A stretch of DNA of 64,000 nt from Thelephora terrestris (Eukaryota > Basidiomycota > Agaricomycetes > Thelephorales > Thelephoraceae). Of this stretch, positions 46,380-58,500 are shown in pieces. The stretch lies in assembly GCA_015956445.1 (NCBI GenBank), contig WIUZ02000019.1, positions 1-64,000 on the forward strand. Direction: 5' to 3'. The stretch's first letter is position 1; every line of letters begins with the position of its first letter. The position numbers and the translations under genes are program-made. The notes beneath the pieces are model-generated. The model saw only the letters and a program-made list of their open reading frames with translations, did no database searches and was not told where the DNA came from.

Positions 46380-48088
46380 CTAGACATTGATTCCGAACAC
46401 CTTCTTTGCTTCTCTGACCGCTTCTTCATTGCCCGTGTTCTGGGAAGCCTTATCAATCACCACCCCCAATATGACGGGCGTGATCAGATCCGCACCTTTG
46501 TCAGCTCGTCACTGATCTTTGCACAGTACTTCCCGCCCACTTGATACAACTTGATCACCATGTTCAGCGCCTTGCTCTTCTGTTTCCTCCCACTGGATAT
46601 TGATTTGAAGTCGTTCGAGAGCGACGTCCCGATCCCGAAGGACGCTATATGTTTGAACGGTCACCCCAGAACTCAATTTCGAATCCCGCTCACGTACCAG
46701 TGAACCCCAGTTTGTCGCACTGTTTCTTGAGAGCCAAAGCTTTTTCCACATTGAGTCCGTCGGAATAGACAATCATCTTCGTAGTGTGATCGATTCCCAT
46801 TGACTGATATATTTCCCGCGCCCTTGGGGCATACACGAAAGGGTCACCCGAGTCTTGTCGTAACGCGCCCCACCTCTTGGCCCTCTCTGGGTCCTTGACG
46901 AAATCCTACCACAGGTGCGTTGAGTCACTGATGGCTAGCAGAGTAAGTGGTGATTGTAGCAATTGGTCATACCTGGTAGAAAGCTTCCGTGGAGAAGGTG
47001 TCCGTCAACGTAACCAAGAGGACGTCTGGATATGTTGCCTCCCAAAGGTCCATCGCCCTCCCGTTCGCGTTCTCGTACCCCCCGATAGCGGCAACTCCCA
47101 TGAACCATTCACTAGTGGGCGCCCGTCAGACTCGTGTCAGGCTCGAAGGAGAGACTCACCCACTGGGCGATAGTTCCAACGGGAGTGATCCCATATTGCC
47201 GCGCCAAATGAGCCTACGCCGGTCTAAGAGATTTCACTGAGAGAGCGTGTGAGAATCGTTGACGTACGTTGCTCGTCCCAACCAACTGGCCGCGACTGGA
47301 CGGAGTGTCTTTGTACGCCTTGATTAGTTCGTCTACGACGAGATCCTGGGTCTTATAAGACCTCCTGCGTCTGGTTCCGAACTCGTTGATGATACAATCT
47401 GATTCCGCCAAAATCTTCCCCTTAGAATACGCCTCCGCTACACGTCCCTTCGTCATGATCCTGTTTCACAACGCTGTTCGGAACATGGGGAAACTCGCCT
47501 GTTTGACCCTCATAATCCCAATCAGTGTTGACCACGGTGAAGTAGAGCTCGCTCAAGCTGGCCATAAGCGGCACTTCCCACATGATCGTCTCCACCCACA
47601 GGCCCTCAGCCACGATTCCGATTTGGCCACGGTCGGGGTCCTCGGGTAGCGGGTCAAAAGTGATAGTGACTTGTTCGGGCCGGAAGCGGTAGCTTTGTAG
47701 GTAGTCTAGATAGCCCTTCTTGAGGTGTGGGCAAGTGCGCTCGAGCCAGGAGCGCTCGTCGGGTGATAATGCCAACTTTGCGAATTCTATATGCAGCGGT
47801 GTTAAAAGAATCCGACAAAATAGGCGAGTAATCACCTTGGACAGATTTCTTGAAGAGTTCGAAACATCTTCGGGTGAAGGTATCCTCGAGGGTGCGATTT
47901 GTGAAGCGGTATGAAGCCTCCACGTCAGGAAAATGGGCAAAGACTGCTTGTTGCATCGTCAGCTGCGAAAAGTTAAATCATTTACTTCCGCGCAAGAATT
48001 CAACGATGGGCGTTGGTCAGACCTTGTAGAGATCCGTGTCCAATATCGAGGGAGGCACGATGAGCGGGCTGTTATCTGCGGAAGTCAT
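46380..48088 (-). CDS. NPT1: Nicotinate phosphoribosyltransferase
   Basis: It makes nicotinate mononucleotide from nicotinate and PRPP, the entry step of the Preiss-Handler NAD salvage route. Start MTSADNSPLIVPPSILDTDL at 48088; last exon ends KKVFGINV at 46380. About eight short-intron exons give roughly 440 aa, the normal length. Visible motifs: DTDLYKLTMQQAVF at the N-terminus, INEFGTRRRRS, GQLVGTSN, GTIAHEWFMG with the histidine that is phosphorylated in this family, TLTDTFSTEAFY, RQDSGDP, VYSDGLN and FGIGTSLSNDF. The reading frame carries across the introns I checked (near 46450-46505 and 47115-47165). It is convergent with the branching-enzyme gene, with 87 bp between stops. Confidence 0.93.
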
Positions 48089-48283
48089 AGTTGTGATTGA
48101 ATAAGCGGCGTTGTCACTTTGATCGATCGATCAGAAGCTGGCAACTTCAACAACATCAGGTAGCTCGACTGACATGGGTTGACATGAATATGAAGGGAAA
48201 CTACGGAGCATTTGTACTATACAAGGAATCAGGGACCCGCACAACGGTCTAGCCGTGGCTTATAAATACAGTGAGGTGGGCCA

Positions 48284-49872
48284 CTAACGGCGGATGAGGA
48301 TTGCGGAAGTAATGAGGGCCCCGGCCAAAACACCCATAGTTCCAACGACCGACCAATGCGTATAGTCGGTGAACGGTTGTTTAATGGTACCGGGGGAGCT
48401 AACCGTGAAGCCGCGGAATGAATACAATGTGATCGCGGTAATGAACGCGACGATTCCCCATGCAAGGAAAACCAATGGCAACGACATCACAAGGCTCCGC
48501 CTCTGTCGGATCTCGTTAGAGGCAGGTTTGAAAACGGAATGAAGGGGTGACCCACCGAAAGCATCACGAGACCCTCACCACCCATGTACACAACAGCGCG
48601 TTCAACGTCAGCTTTATAACGGAAGAGCGCAATTACCGCCGAGATCATACTAGCAGCCGAGCAGAGAATTGCCACGAACCCTGCGATTCGTCCGAAATTG
48701 TCAAGACCGGGCAGAGATACTAATGTCACGGAGGCGCTAAGAATTATCGCCGCCTAATGATCGTTAATAAGGGGGATATAGATGGTAAACATATAACGTA
48801 CCACGAGACAAGAGCAAGCCCCGATAGCAAGCATCGGTCCGGCAGAACGCGCCACACTCTCCTCATCGGTGATGCGAAGGTGATTGGCTCGCCTCAGGAA
48901 CAAATATGGGAGACCAAGGCAAACAGTAGACATGAAGAGGTCCATGAGTCGTGAGGAAAACGTTTTTCCTCCCCAACGAGGTTGGCGATTGGAGGCATCC
49001 TTCGGAAGTGGCCTGTCAGGGCGGAAGTAATGTTGGCGCCATTGAGCTGAGAAGGCTTTAGAGTTCGAAACCTTCCAGGATATGTATATCCTTACCTAGA
49101 CGCATGAGAACGCGTGAGACGATACGTGTGTGCACCACGTTTTGGGACTCGGATAGATTCTGATGGCCTATGTGTGAGAGTTATACTGAATTAGAGTTGG
49201 TCTAACTTCAGGCGGGACGACGTTACCTAGAGTCTCGAGGAGCTTGATCAACTCTTGGCATTCATCCTGGCTGAACGGAGGCGGTATGGGTCTAGCAGAT
49301 GGCAAGAGACAGTCTGAACGTGTTTCAGTGGACCAAAGACGCGGAAGCAGCAGAATCATGAACTGACCGGTATACGACCAAGTCAACGCATCCAAAGCCT
49401 CTGAACGTGCGTTGAGCGGAAGGGGCGCATGGGCGGGATGAGACTCCATAAAAGCCCAATAGCGGTAGTCGAGGTCGAGCCCTGCATCGGATTAAGCACT
49501 CAACCATGCAAGAGGGAAAATCTCCAACGTACGGTCATCGTCCATCGTCTTTGAACTACTAACTTCGCGAGACTGGGGCAAAGAGGGAGATGCAAAAGTC
49601 AAAATTCTCTCCGAGTGGTTGACCCAGCTGCTGATGGGTTTGGGGTGCTTCTTTCCGACGTTGGAGTCCACCAACCAGGACTCCCATCCCTCAGGTGGCA
49701 CAAAAGATTCGTCGATAGAGTGCCCCTCGAGGTAGGCGGTGATAGCATCAAGCTTGGCCGGGGTTCGTAAGTCGATATCTGTGGTGACACGCCGAGTGGG
49801 GTGGTAAAAGTACACGGAATTGTCCGGGAGTGTGATGTGTCGCCATCCCTTCAATTGCAAGGGCGTCTGCAT
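48284..49872 (-). CDS. WW-like, multi-pass membrane protein of Agaricomycetes
   Basis: Five or six exons from an ATG near 49872 (MQTPLQLKGWRHITLP) to a stop at 48284. The N-terminal 40 residues resemble a WW fold (GWRHITLPDNSVYFYHPTRR). Then come GWESWLVDS and a helical middle part (LDLDYRYWAFMESHPAH, PFSQDECQELIKLLETL). The C-terminal half has at least four hydrophobic stretches (STVCLGLPYLFL, IAGFVAILCSAASMISAVIAL, LVFLAWGIVAFITAITLYSF, GVLAGALITSAILI) fit for membrane spans. I recall a large Agaricomycete family with this layout; function unknown. The exon junctions between about 48960 and 49110 are unresolved, because neighbouring pieces are in different frames. Confidence 0.6.
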
Positions 49873-50253
49873 CGCTTCCCACTGATTGGAGGGGTAGCTT
49901 AACGCCACTTGACCGTTACCGACGTTTTTAATGCTAGCTGCCCCATCGAAGAAGGTTGGCTTGGGAAGAAGAGGTTGGGTTTCGCTGCTGGGGCATTAGT
50001 GATCGAGAGCAACGGAGGTCAGGATGAGACGCACTCTGTTCCCGAAGCGCGAGGCATGCTTCCCATGCTGTAAGTCGAGGGGACGGTGTGCACAGATCTG
50101 GACAGTGTAAGCAAACGAAAGTAGATCGACGAAATCAAAACCCACCTGTTCTTGATCACTTCGTGCGCGGCAGGGAGTGGCATCGCAATGTGTACATTGG
50201 AAGTTGAAGATTCTGCCTGTTCTTGTCTAGTGATTTGTTCCATCAGCATCGTG
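49873..50253. other. Spacer between two minus-strand genes
   Basis: About 380 bp that must hold the terminator of the proline-rich gene and the promoter of the WW-like gene. Open frames here have no recognised motif. An additional 5' exon of the WW-like gene cannot be excluded. Confidence 0.35.
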
Positions 50254-51502
50254 CTACGATGACGGCGCAGTAACATACTGAGAGGGCTCCTCTGTGGGAT
50301 AATAATAGGGTACCGGTTGAGCATCGCGGGGTGGATCGACGAAGGGATCATCTGCGGCGAACCTAGCGACGGATGTGAGTTCTGAGTTGAATGGAACACT
50401 GGATAAGCGAGGCTTACCGTGCACTTGAGATCGTCCTAGCATCACCGTTGGTCCCGTAATCAATAGCCTGAGAAGCGAGCTTTGGTTGCGGATCCGCCTT
50501 TGTACTCCAGGTATAGGAAGGAGCTAGCGAGGTCTTGCTTGGCTTGTTGGAAACATGGCGCGGAAGGGAATGTTGAGACCCATTCACGGATTCAAATACG
50601 GTCCCGGCAAAGCTTGCGCGGGATTGCTTGGGAGAGAGCGCTCGAGGATGATTTGGTGGCGTGCGAAGTTGAGAGGACAGGTTGTCATTCCTGCTGATTG
50701 CGCCAGCCCACGGTGAGTGATCCTCTTGAGGAGGGACGGCGATTACGGTTTGACCAAAAATGGGTAGTGCTCTAACATCAGGGACCACCTGCATAGGAGG
50801 AGGAACCGGCTGTTCTGGAACCTGGATGTGAACTGGAGCTGGTTCTGGCTCTGGGATATGGATCGAGGCTGGTTTGGGTTGAGGCTCTTCCACTGCACGA
50901 ACGCCATGGATTCCAAAATCCTTATTGATCGAGTCCATGCCAGACTCCACTTGTGGCTGAATCGGGTCTGGTTCTTCGCGAACGTGTTGTGAAGTCGTTT
51001 CCGGAGTCCTTGTGGGCTGTGGCGCAAAGTAGTCAGAGAGCTTTTCAGATGCCCGTTCAACGGTAGGAAGTGGGGCTTCATGGGACCCAGGAGATTCTAC
51101 GAGATTAGGCGGGGATTCGACAACATGCAACTCGGGTTCCGGAATAGAAGGCGCGGGAGGATCGGAGACAGTAGGGTTCTGCGCGGGGGTCTCTTGCGGG
51201 CCGGAAACTGGGATCGCGCTGAGGGGTGATGGTACAACGATGGGAGAGGGCCAGGCGGCATCTGCCTCGCGAGCAGGTGACTCAGCTACAGGACTGACGA
51301 CGGTATGTGGCGCGATTTCTGGTTCAATGACAGTACCAACTTTGAGGTGGCTTCCTTTCGTGCTGCCAACGAGGTCCGACAAGGAAGTCTTGGACTCTGA
51401 CTTGTGCTGCGTCCCAAGGCCCAGTGAAGGCCTCCGCATGAGGGTTCCCATGCGGGAACGGAAGGACGGCTTGGGGGATGGGGACGGAGAAGGACTAGCC
51501 AT
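50254..51502 (-). CDS. Proline/serine-rich disordered protein
   Basis: Two exons, 51502 to about 50417 and about 50362-50254, give roughly 398 aa ending PSQYVTAPSS. The protein starts MASPSPSPSPKPSFRSRMGT and is basic for 40 residues (RSRMGTLMRRPSLGLG). It then becomes a long Pro/Glu/Ser/Val-rich region with many PEP, PVP and IPEPEP runs, with no globular domain. The final exon (FAADDPFVDPPRDAQPVPYY) may be a short linear motif. Low complexity prevents family assignment. It lies head-to-tail with the WW-like gene. Confidence 0.6.
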
Positions 51503-51773
51503 CGAGGCTCACCAGTGATACTCGAGGGAGGGGGGAGATAAAGACGGTGAAGAGCACCAGGGGCAACTTGGACGCTTTATTAATGGTAAACCAGGCGACT
51601 TCGACGAGGCAATAATGGCAGACATCCTGGTGGAGTTTCATGAAAGCTGTTCGGCCAAAAACTGAATGTAACGCCAGGATGTCGCATGCGAGGACAACAC
51701 GTGTCGAGACATATGGCAGCCTGATTCGGCCTAGGTCTGTTAAGAACCCGACGGCTTTACGGCGTGGTGACAT
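51495..51773 (-). CDS. Small hypothetical frame upstream of the proline-rich gene (doubtful)
   Basis: A 92-codon frame starting MSPRRKAVGFLTDLGRIRL overlaps the start of the proline-rich gene by a few bases in another frame. The middle is hydrophobic (VVLACDILALHSVF and LVLFTVFISPL). It could be a small membrane protein, an upstream frame in the leader of the next gene, or chance. Confidence 0.25.
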   Translation of the reverse strand: MSPRRKAVGFLTDLGRIRLPYVSTRVVLACDILALHSVFGRTAFMKLHQDVCHYCLVEVAWFTINKASKLPLVLFTVFISPLPRVSLVSLDG

Positions 51774-53512
51774 CGAAATATGAAAGGCGCATGGCGCGCA
51801 GCGAGCCGGGGGCAGTGCGTCACAACCACGATCCTGTTGACAAGGACCGTCCGTGACACGTTTTAGTCGCTAGAAGACGTAAATCACTACAAGGCCCCCC
51901 TTATACGTGGTGTCAACGAAAAACGTGGATCAACGAGACGAGACGGCCACCACGTGGTTGTTTGGAGGCAGACGGTAGAACGTCGTGTGCAAACCCAATC
52001 GCGATTCGCAGTTTCGAGGCCGCTCACTGTGCTCCACCCGCTTGGGGGCCAGAATGCACGTAGCCCCCAGCGGCGTGAGGCGTTCATAGTTGTCGTTCAT
52101 TATTCACATATCCCCGCGTCTGTGCTATTCTGCACGCCAGTGGTAGCAACACCTTGGACGCGGGACGCTGCGCAAGACTTTTGATGACGCAAAAGAAAAA
52201 CGAAACATAAGACTAACTGGAAGTAGAGATTAGAGAACAATGAAACAGAGGGCAGTGTACACGTGGGCCAAGCCTGAGGAAATACCATCACGAATTCAAG
52301 AATATCTCGAACACGTTCAAGAGCTGGCGAGCCGAGGACGGATCCAGGTTTCCACCGTCAGCATCCATTCGAAAAGTCTCAAGCTCCCTCCACAAATCAC
52401 GAAAAGCACAGGGGACTCATGAACAATGCATACAGTAACGCACAGCACACCGGAGACAACCCGCCAGCGCTCCAGCACTTAACCATTCAGGCCATTCAGT
52501 GACCTCCAGGCTGAGACAAGGTACCGGTATGTCACACAACTCGAGGCCCCGAAATGTACCTTTTGGATAATAGTTGAGTAAAACGCTCGCGGTGATGGTA
52601 GTCTGTGCACTGCTTCACTACGCTATGCTCGGGGGTGACCGGTGACCGGTGAAGGGTGGTCGCGCCAGCACGACGAGTCCGAAGAAGAAGAGGGTCCAGA
52701 CTCCACAAGTAGTATTGCGATCGGAGAAATCCCGGGCTCTCGTCGCCAAACGATCCTCGCGACGTGGGGAACCTCTACTTATCACATATCTATGTCCACG
52801 GGATGGGGTTTTCACGAAATAATTCCTTGCAGCCTTGTAAAAAACGCTGGGACACCCACCCTCAGGTCACACATCTGAGTGGGTCATGTGTGCTGGAACC
52901 GATGGTGTGCGCTTGGAGGTTTTTCGGCTTGACTACTGTATCGACTCGATTCAAAAACATCCTTCCCACCCCTCTGAACTTGAGGTTGAATCCCAGTTTG
53001 CGTATATGCCAGACGCCCTCGGCCCCCATATACCGCCACCCACACAAGGACGAGACAAATGGTGGGAAGCAGAAGCGCCTTCGCCAGACAAACGAACCCG
53101 TCGCCAATTATAGTACGGATCCAACAGGAGACACCATCAATAATTCTTGTATCCTCAGTGCGACCTGAGCACAGCCCGCACCATTGTCCCACCCGATGTT
53201 CAAATGCGCTGCGCCACAGGCAGGTTCACGGGAGGAATGCAGTCCGCGGCGGCATCGCGATGAGTACGAATTTACGGCACATTCAAGACAATCACACAGT
53301 CACCGCGCACCGGGAGCTGACCAGAAGATCAAACAAGTGACATTAGAAATACAAAGTACGGGGGTGATAAGACAACAACAAATTGGGAAATACATCGATG
53401 AGCGGGGAGGAAAGTGTACCGCAGGAGCGTAGGGAGCTATAAACTACGTAGGAGGTGTTAGATTAGACACACAAACATGGAGAAGTTGAAGCGTAGAAGC
53501 CACCAGTAGTCA
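51774..53512. other. No gene recognised
   Basis: About 1.7 kb between the proline-rich gene and the hydrolase. Several overlapping frames (for example 52240-52422 plus, 52764-53168 plus, 53192-52884 minus) share no recognisable family and are not joined by convincing splice signals. A small tandem GTGACCGGTGACCGGTGA occurs near 52635-52652. Confidence 0.4.
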
Positions 53513-54893
53513 TCACGAAGATAAGAACTCAATCAGCGTTTTTATGACTTGAACGCTGTGCCCGAGGGTTTCTTCCAAGATCAAGCCGTGGGTCCCGCCC
53601 TCAACAACATATACCTGAGCTCTAGGCAACAGCGAGATCACGGTAGAAGTGCTCCGTGACGGTATTGCGTTATCTGCAGCGCCCTAAACGACAGGTTATA
53701 GAGTGAATTCCGCGAAACGGGCAACCCTGGTGGTGACGCACGTATATCATGAGGATGCTCTTGTTTGATTGATGCAAGAGCTGGAAAGACGATTGCTGCC
53801 CCCTGACAGGCCCTTGCCGTATGGAAGACCCGACAGCGGCGTTGTACCCTGGCAAGTAAGCCGCTTGTAATCGTGCCAGCTTGGTGAAAAGAGTCAAGGA
53901 AGGCGCTCAACAAAGCAAGAACACGTGCCAACCTCTGCGGGATCGGTGGAGTTGGACTCCGCCATACTCCTGAGGTACATCTGGTGGGAATATTAGTGTT
54001 TGCCGGGTATGCAGCGGCTACGGATGCGTACCCGCCCGAGGAAAGATGAACTAAGCATTTGGCCAAGCGAAGATGACATAAACTTGGAAGTCCTCGAAAG
54101 ATCTGCGGCTTCGAGTGTTCCTGCGGGTGATATTAGAGCAACCTTTCTATCCACTAGGTGAGGAAAATCAGCATGGAAAGCCGAGGCGATGGCTCCACCC
54201 TGTCACGTAGAATGTTCAACAATTGTGGATGGAGGAAAGCTAAGAACGCTTGCCATAGACACTCCGACCATATTTGTACTCCGCCAACCAAGATATTGCA
54301 TGAGCAAAGCGAGCTGGGTGGTGTACAGCACTGAATCATACGTCGTGGATGGTGCGTCGGAGAACCCTCGGCCGTAAAGATCTGGGAGAAACCCATCACT
54401 TCTGGGAGAAATATTACAGTTGGGCAGGGTTTACATACCATACAATAGGACACGGAATCCACGGGAGGCAAGCTCTGGGGCAACGTTTTTCCAAATGATG
54501 GCCGGGAGGAGTAGCCCAGGTATCAGAACAACCTGGAGAAAGAGAATCAGAGAATGTCCACAGTGTAATTTCTACAGTTCACCTTCTCCCCTTCCTCTGG
54601 ACCCATGAGCCAGTATCGTACCTAATCTACTCGTGAGTACACGGTACGAGAGGACCAGAGGCTATGCTCACCCGCCCGTACGGTAAGGTCGCATAACCAC
54701 CACCAGGGAAGTAGTCTTCATCGTAGATCTCCCACACACGGTTGGACCTGGGCACGCTGGCGAGCGATGGGTAGATGTGTAATGACTCTTGTGGTCTTGG
54801 GAACTGAGTGACCAGATAGATCAAGAGCAGAAGCGGAGGAATGGAAAACAGAGCGTATCCCACGATACGCAGAAAGGCCGACGGACGAACCAT
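53513..54893 (-). CDS. Membrane-anchored alpha/beta hydrolase
   Basis: Five or more exons from ATG 54893 to a stop at 53513, about 345 aa. The N-terminus (FLRIVGYALFSIPPLLLLIY) is one membrane-anchor helix. A 39-nt micro-exon (54621-54583) encodes VRYWLMGPEEGEK and restores the usual first strand before VVLIPGLLLPAIIWKNVA. Then follow RVLLYDLYGRGFSDAP, the nucleophile elbow MVGVSMGGAIAS (Ser of GVSMG), a cap region, and the C-terminal strand and helix VYVVEGGTHGLILEETLGH with the presumed catalytic His. The presumed acid lies just upstream in a junction I could not fix. The substrate cannot be inferred from the sequence; lipase, esterase and epoxide-hydrolase-like enzymes share this fold. Confidence 0.85.
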
Positions 54894-55593
54894 TCCGACC
54901 AGGAAGCTTACATAACTGGAAGACGACCGCACCACTTCTTTCCCGGCACATGCTAGACGCGCGTGTATTTTCTCACGGGTTCTCACCTCCCGCCGCGAGT
55001 GTTTCAGTTAATCATGGCGTCAGGTATATCCTCTCCACGACAGTTGTGGGTTTACGAAGTTCAACTCCTTATGCGCGCGCCATGTAGTTAATTTACTCTC
55101 AGCTGGGCACAAATCAGCTCAATAGTTTGAGCAGTTCAATATTCACAGCAGTCCGAGAATTTGAAACGTTTGGCCGTCCATAATGCGAACTTGAAGTGAC
55201 TGGCATAGAACTCTCAGTCCCAGGGATACACGTAGTCCAAGGGTCAGCCACTACCGCGCCCATGGCAGTCGGAACTTCTTGACTTGAGAATCGCTAGCTC
55301 TTGGAAACTAGTCATTTAGAACCGAACCGTGAGAGAGGGACAAGCAGACACCGAAGCGCATGGAGGTAAAATGTCCAAAGAGAGTCTATAAAGGAACGGG
55401 GGGAGTTGTAGTCTAGAAATTAGAAGAATGTCCGGGGAATGAATGATTGGGTAGGCTACTACAGATTGTTCATGATGCAGGGAGGGAGATGATGGAATGC
55501 TGTCCATAAGGCTGTAAGTTAGATAGATACGCCGAGATGACGACAGTCTTCCCGCGAATGGTGTAAGAGTCGTTGAGTAGGTAAGGGATAAAA
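54894..55593. other. Intergenic, 3' flank of chitin synthase
   Basis: About 700 bp between two minus-strand genes, holding the promoter of the hydrolase and the 3' region of the chitin synthase. A short minus frame (55507-55316) shows no motif. Confidence 0.4.
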
Positions 55594-58500
55594 TCAGGAT
55601 TCAGAGAGGATTTTGTCAATAGACTGGTTCAAGAAGTCCCGCCTTGCGGACAAGTCGGCCTTTGGGAACCGAGCTTGAATCGCCTCTCTCGCGGTCCTTG
55701 TGGGGGCACTGCGTCAACAGGAGGGGAAGAGGGGAAGCAACCTAGACACTTACTTCTTCGTCACAGTCATCAGATCTTGGGTGCTAAGGTAGTTGCGCAA
55801 GGCATTGAAAAGATCATCGTCCGTGGGATCCGGATTCATACTTGGACCAGCAAATGGGTTGACAGAGGTCGCCATGGAGAAGGTAGACATAGGGCGAGCG
55901 CCAGCTCCGGTAAATTGAGGAGCGACACCGTCTCCACCAAACATGTTCATGTTCGTCATTACCGTGTTTCGCGGGGCGTTCGGGATCATTCCATAAACGC
56001 TTCCAGTGTTTTGGTAGGGAAGCTGTGGAATGCCAACAGGAAGTCCGCCATATTCCGAACCCGTGGTAGACCCAGGGCCACCTGCAAATGGCATGAATGG
56101 TAGCTGAGGGAAGCCTGGAGCACCTCCATATTGCGACATTTGGCTTTGCGGTAGAAACTGTGAGTGCGATCCCTTTTGTGACATAGCATTGGTGTTACGA
56201 TAGAAGTCTCCTGTCATGGATGGGTGGAGGCTTCGTGAGTCAGCAACAGAACCGGGGCCAAGGGATTTTGGTTTCTGATTGGTGTGCCCTGTCTTGCGGG
56301 TCTCATCGGACACGCGGGAAGCCGTGTCCCATGTTTCTGCCTCGTATTCTGATTGGTGGGAGGTTAGAACAGTTCGGCACGGGCATGCGAATTGAAGTAC
56401 CGCTGAATTTCTTGAGGGGGATCATCGATTCGTCCCACTTCTCATCGTCATTCACAATGACCTTCTTGTTGCTCCCCTCACCGATGACGAGACGTGTATT
56501 ACCCCAACTGAAGTCGTCCATGCGCCAGAAAGAATATACTGGAAGGAAGAAGCTGTACACGGGATATCTATAATGAAGTGAGACGAATGTTGACACTTGC
56601 TGGCATGATTTGGCTCACGATAAGATATAAACAACCATCCAGCCAACGAGCATGAACTCTCGCTTGATTATGAAAACGAGAGCCTTTGCTCAAATTAGAG
56701 TAGCCCTTTTGAGGGAAGCTTGGTACTCACCTGGAGACCATAAACCGCTGCAATCATGACGATCGATATCCAGGGGAACACCCCTTGGTGGGTCGCAACG
56801 AGTACGATGAGGTATACAAGCTACAGGCGTGTGTTAATGGAAGGAACGCCGTCAAATCCAAGGGACGTACATAAACGACTGTCGCAGGGAGGATCTAGAA
56901 GCCAGTGAGAAAGGATTGAAGCAAGAAAGAGGACCCATACCAAAGTGCCGAGGAGGTCGATGAAAACGAAGAAACGCATGGAGAAGAGACAAAATCCGCA
57001 AAGCTCGGGAAGAAATACCAGCTCGCACAGGTTGTGAATGGTCGAGTTAATCCATCGGCGCCTCTGGGAGAACAACACGCGTGAAGACTCAGGGGCCACC
57101 GTGTGTGCGATCGCGTCGGGGGTGAACTTCGTCTTGAACGTGGGGAAGTATTTGAGGAGCAGAGTTGTTAGGTAACGATCTTCACCGAGAGAGAACAAGT
57201 TCTTCTTGTGGAGGGTATCAACGTTGGGTTCTGCGTATTCGTCGATGACACGGTTTGAGATGATGATCGGCCGACCTTTATCGGCCGTTCGGATCCGATA
57301 CAGGGAGAAACAACCAGGGAGACAAGTGACAGACCCGAACAGACTTTCAAAGGCTTTAGAGAGATGGTGAGAAATGTAGTACTCGTACACCTGAGCTAAG
57401 TTAGGTATTGCCGTCCAACATGAGCGTTTTGTTCCTCACCTGAATCATCGTCCACCAAGAACCTTCCTCGTTCTCAAGTTTTGTTTCACCACAGATACCA
57501 ATGATGGAAGAGTCGTCCGCGGCTGATGCGACAAGCCGATTCAATGATTCAGGTGTGACAGTCTAAACCCGTGTCAAAACAAGGGCATTGTGGTGACGAT
57601 ATGTCTGGCTCACCGTGTCGGCGTCTACGGTAAAGATGTACTCATAGAATGCGGGGTCAATTCCGATGACATTACGCATCTGATGGTAGATTTCCAGCTC
57701 CAGCGGGGTCATCGGGGCATCGAAGTGAACACGGTTCAGGTAGTGCATCAACAAGATCTGACTGTCGCGTTTTCCGCGATTCCCCGGCCTGGACCGCTCC
57801 GTGGGCTTTCCAACCTTGACGACGACCACATATCTATAGAGCGATCAGGCTGGATGGGCGAATCACATAACAGCAGACTCACGGAACGACGTGTCCCTCA
57901 AACTCGTAAAGGCCTGAATACACCTTTCCGTAATTGATCGCACGAGAACCCTCCCCAACGGACTTGAAAAGCAGGGGCTCTGGGTCAAGCTTGGGGTCCA
58001 CACCGAGAATGTCAAGGACTAAACGGGACGTTGGCTTTTCATTGCCGCTACCGATAATCAGACCGTCGCAGATAATAAACAGGAGTTTCCTCTTGTCGTC
58101 ATAGTGGAGGGCGGAGAGTGAGTCGATAGTACGTCGCAAGGAATCTTCGCCTTCCGTATAGCAAGGAACTTGACAGATGACGAATTTGTCCAACATCTCG
58201 GGGTTCCTCTTTGGGGTAAGCTGGAGCGCAGCGAGGACTGTCAAACATAAAATCAGAAACTTGGAAGTTGACAACAGATGGAGACATACACTTCAATAAC
58301 ATAGTCCCCGCAATGAGACCCGAAGCGCTGATCATAAAGTAACTTTGGACCTTGCATCTCGGGGTATCGCGGAAGTCCGTTGTTCCGATGTAGAAGAGGT
58401 TCTTGATACAATAGGTGTTTTGCTGAACCGTCGTCGAATCCTTCTTGGCGAAGACCTGCTCTAGGGCACTGGTGACATCTTGACCACTTTGCTGTTGGAA

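Noticed and set aside
48229-48465. Minus frame overlapping the membrane protein's last exon
   Set aside because: It is in a different frame from the hydrophobic spans that match the family layout.
52240-53432. A gene between the proline-rich protein and the hydrolase
   Set aside because: Frames are short, overlap on both strands and have neither convincing introns nor family motifs.
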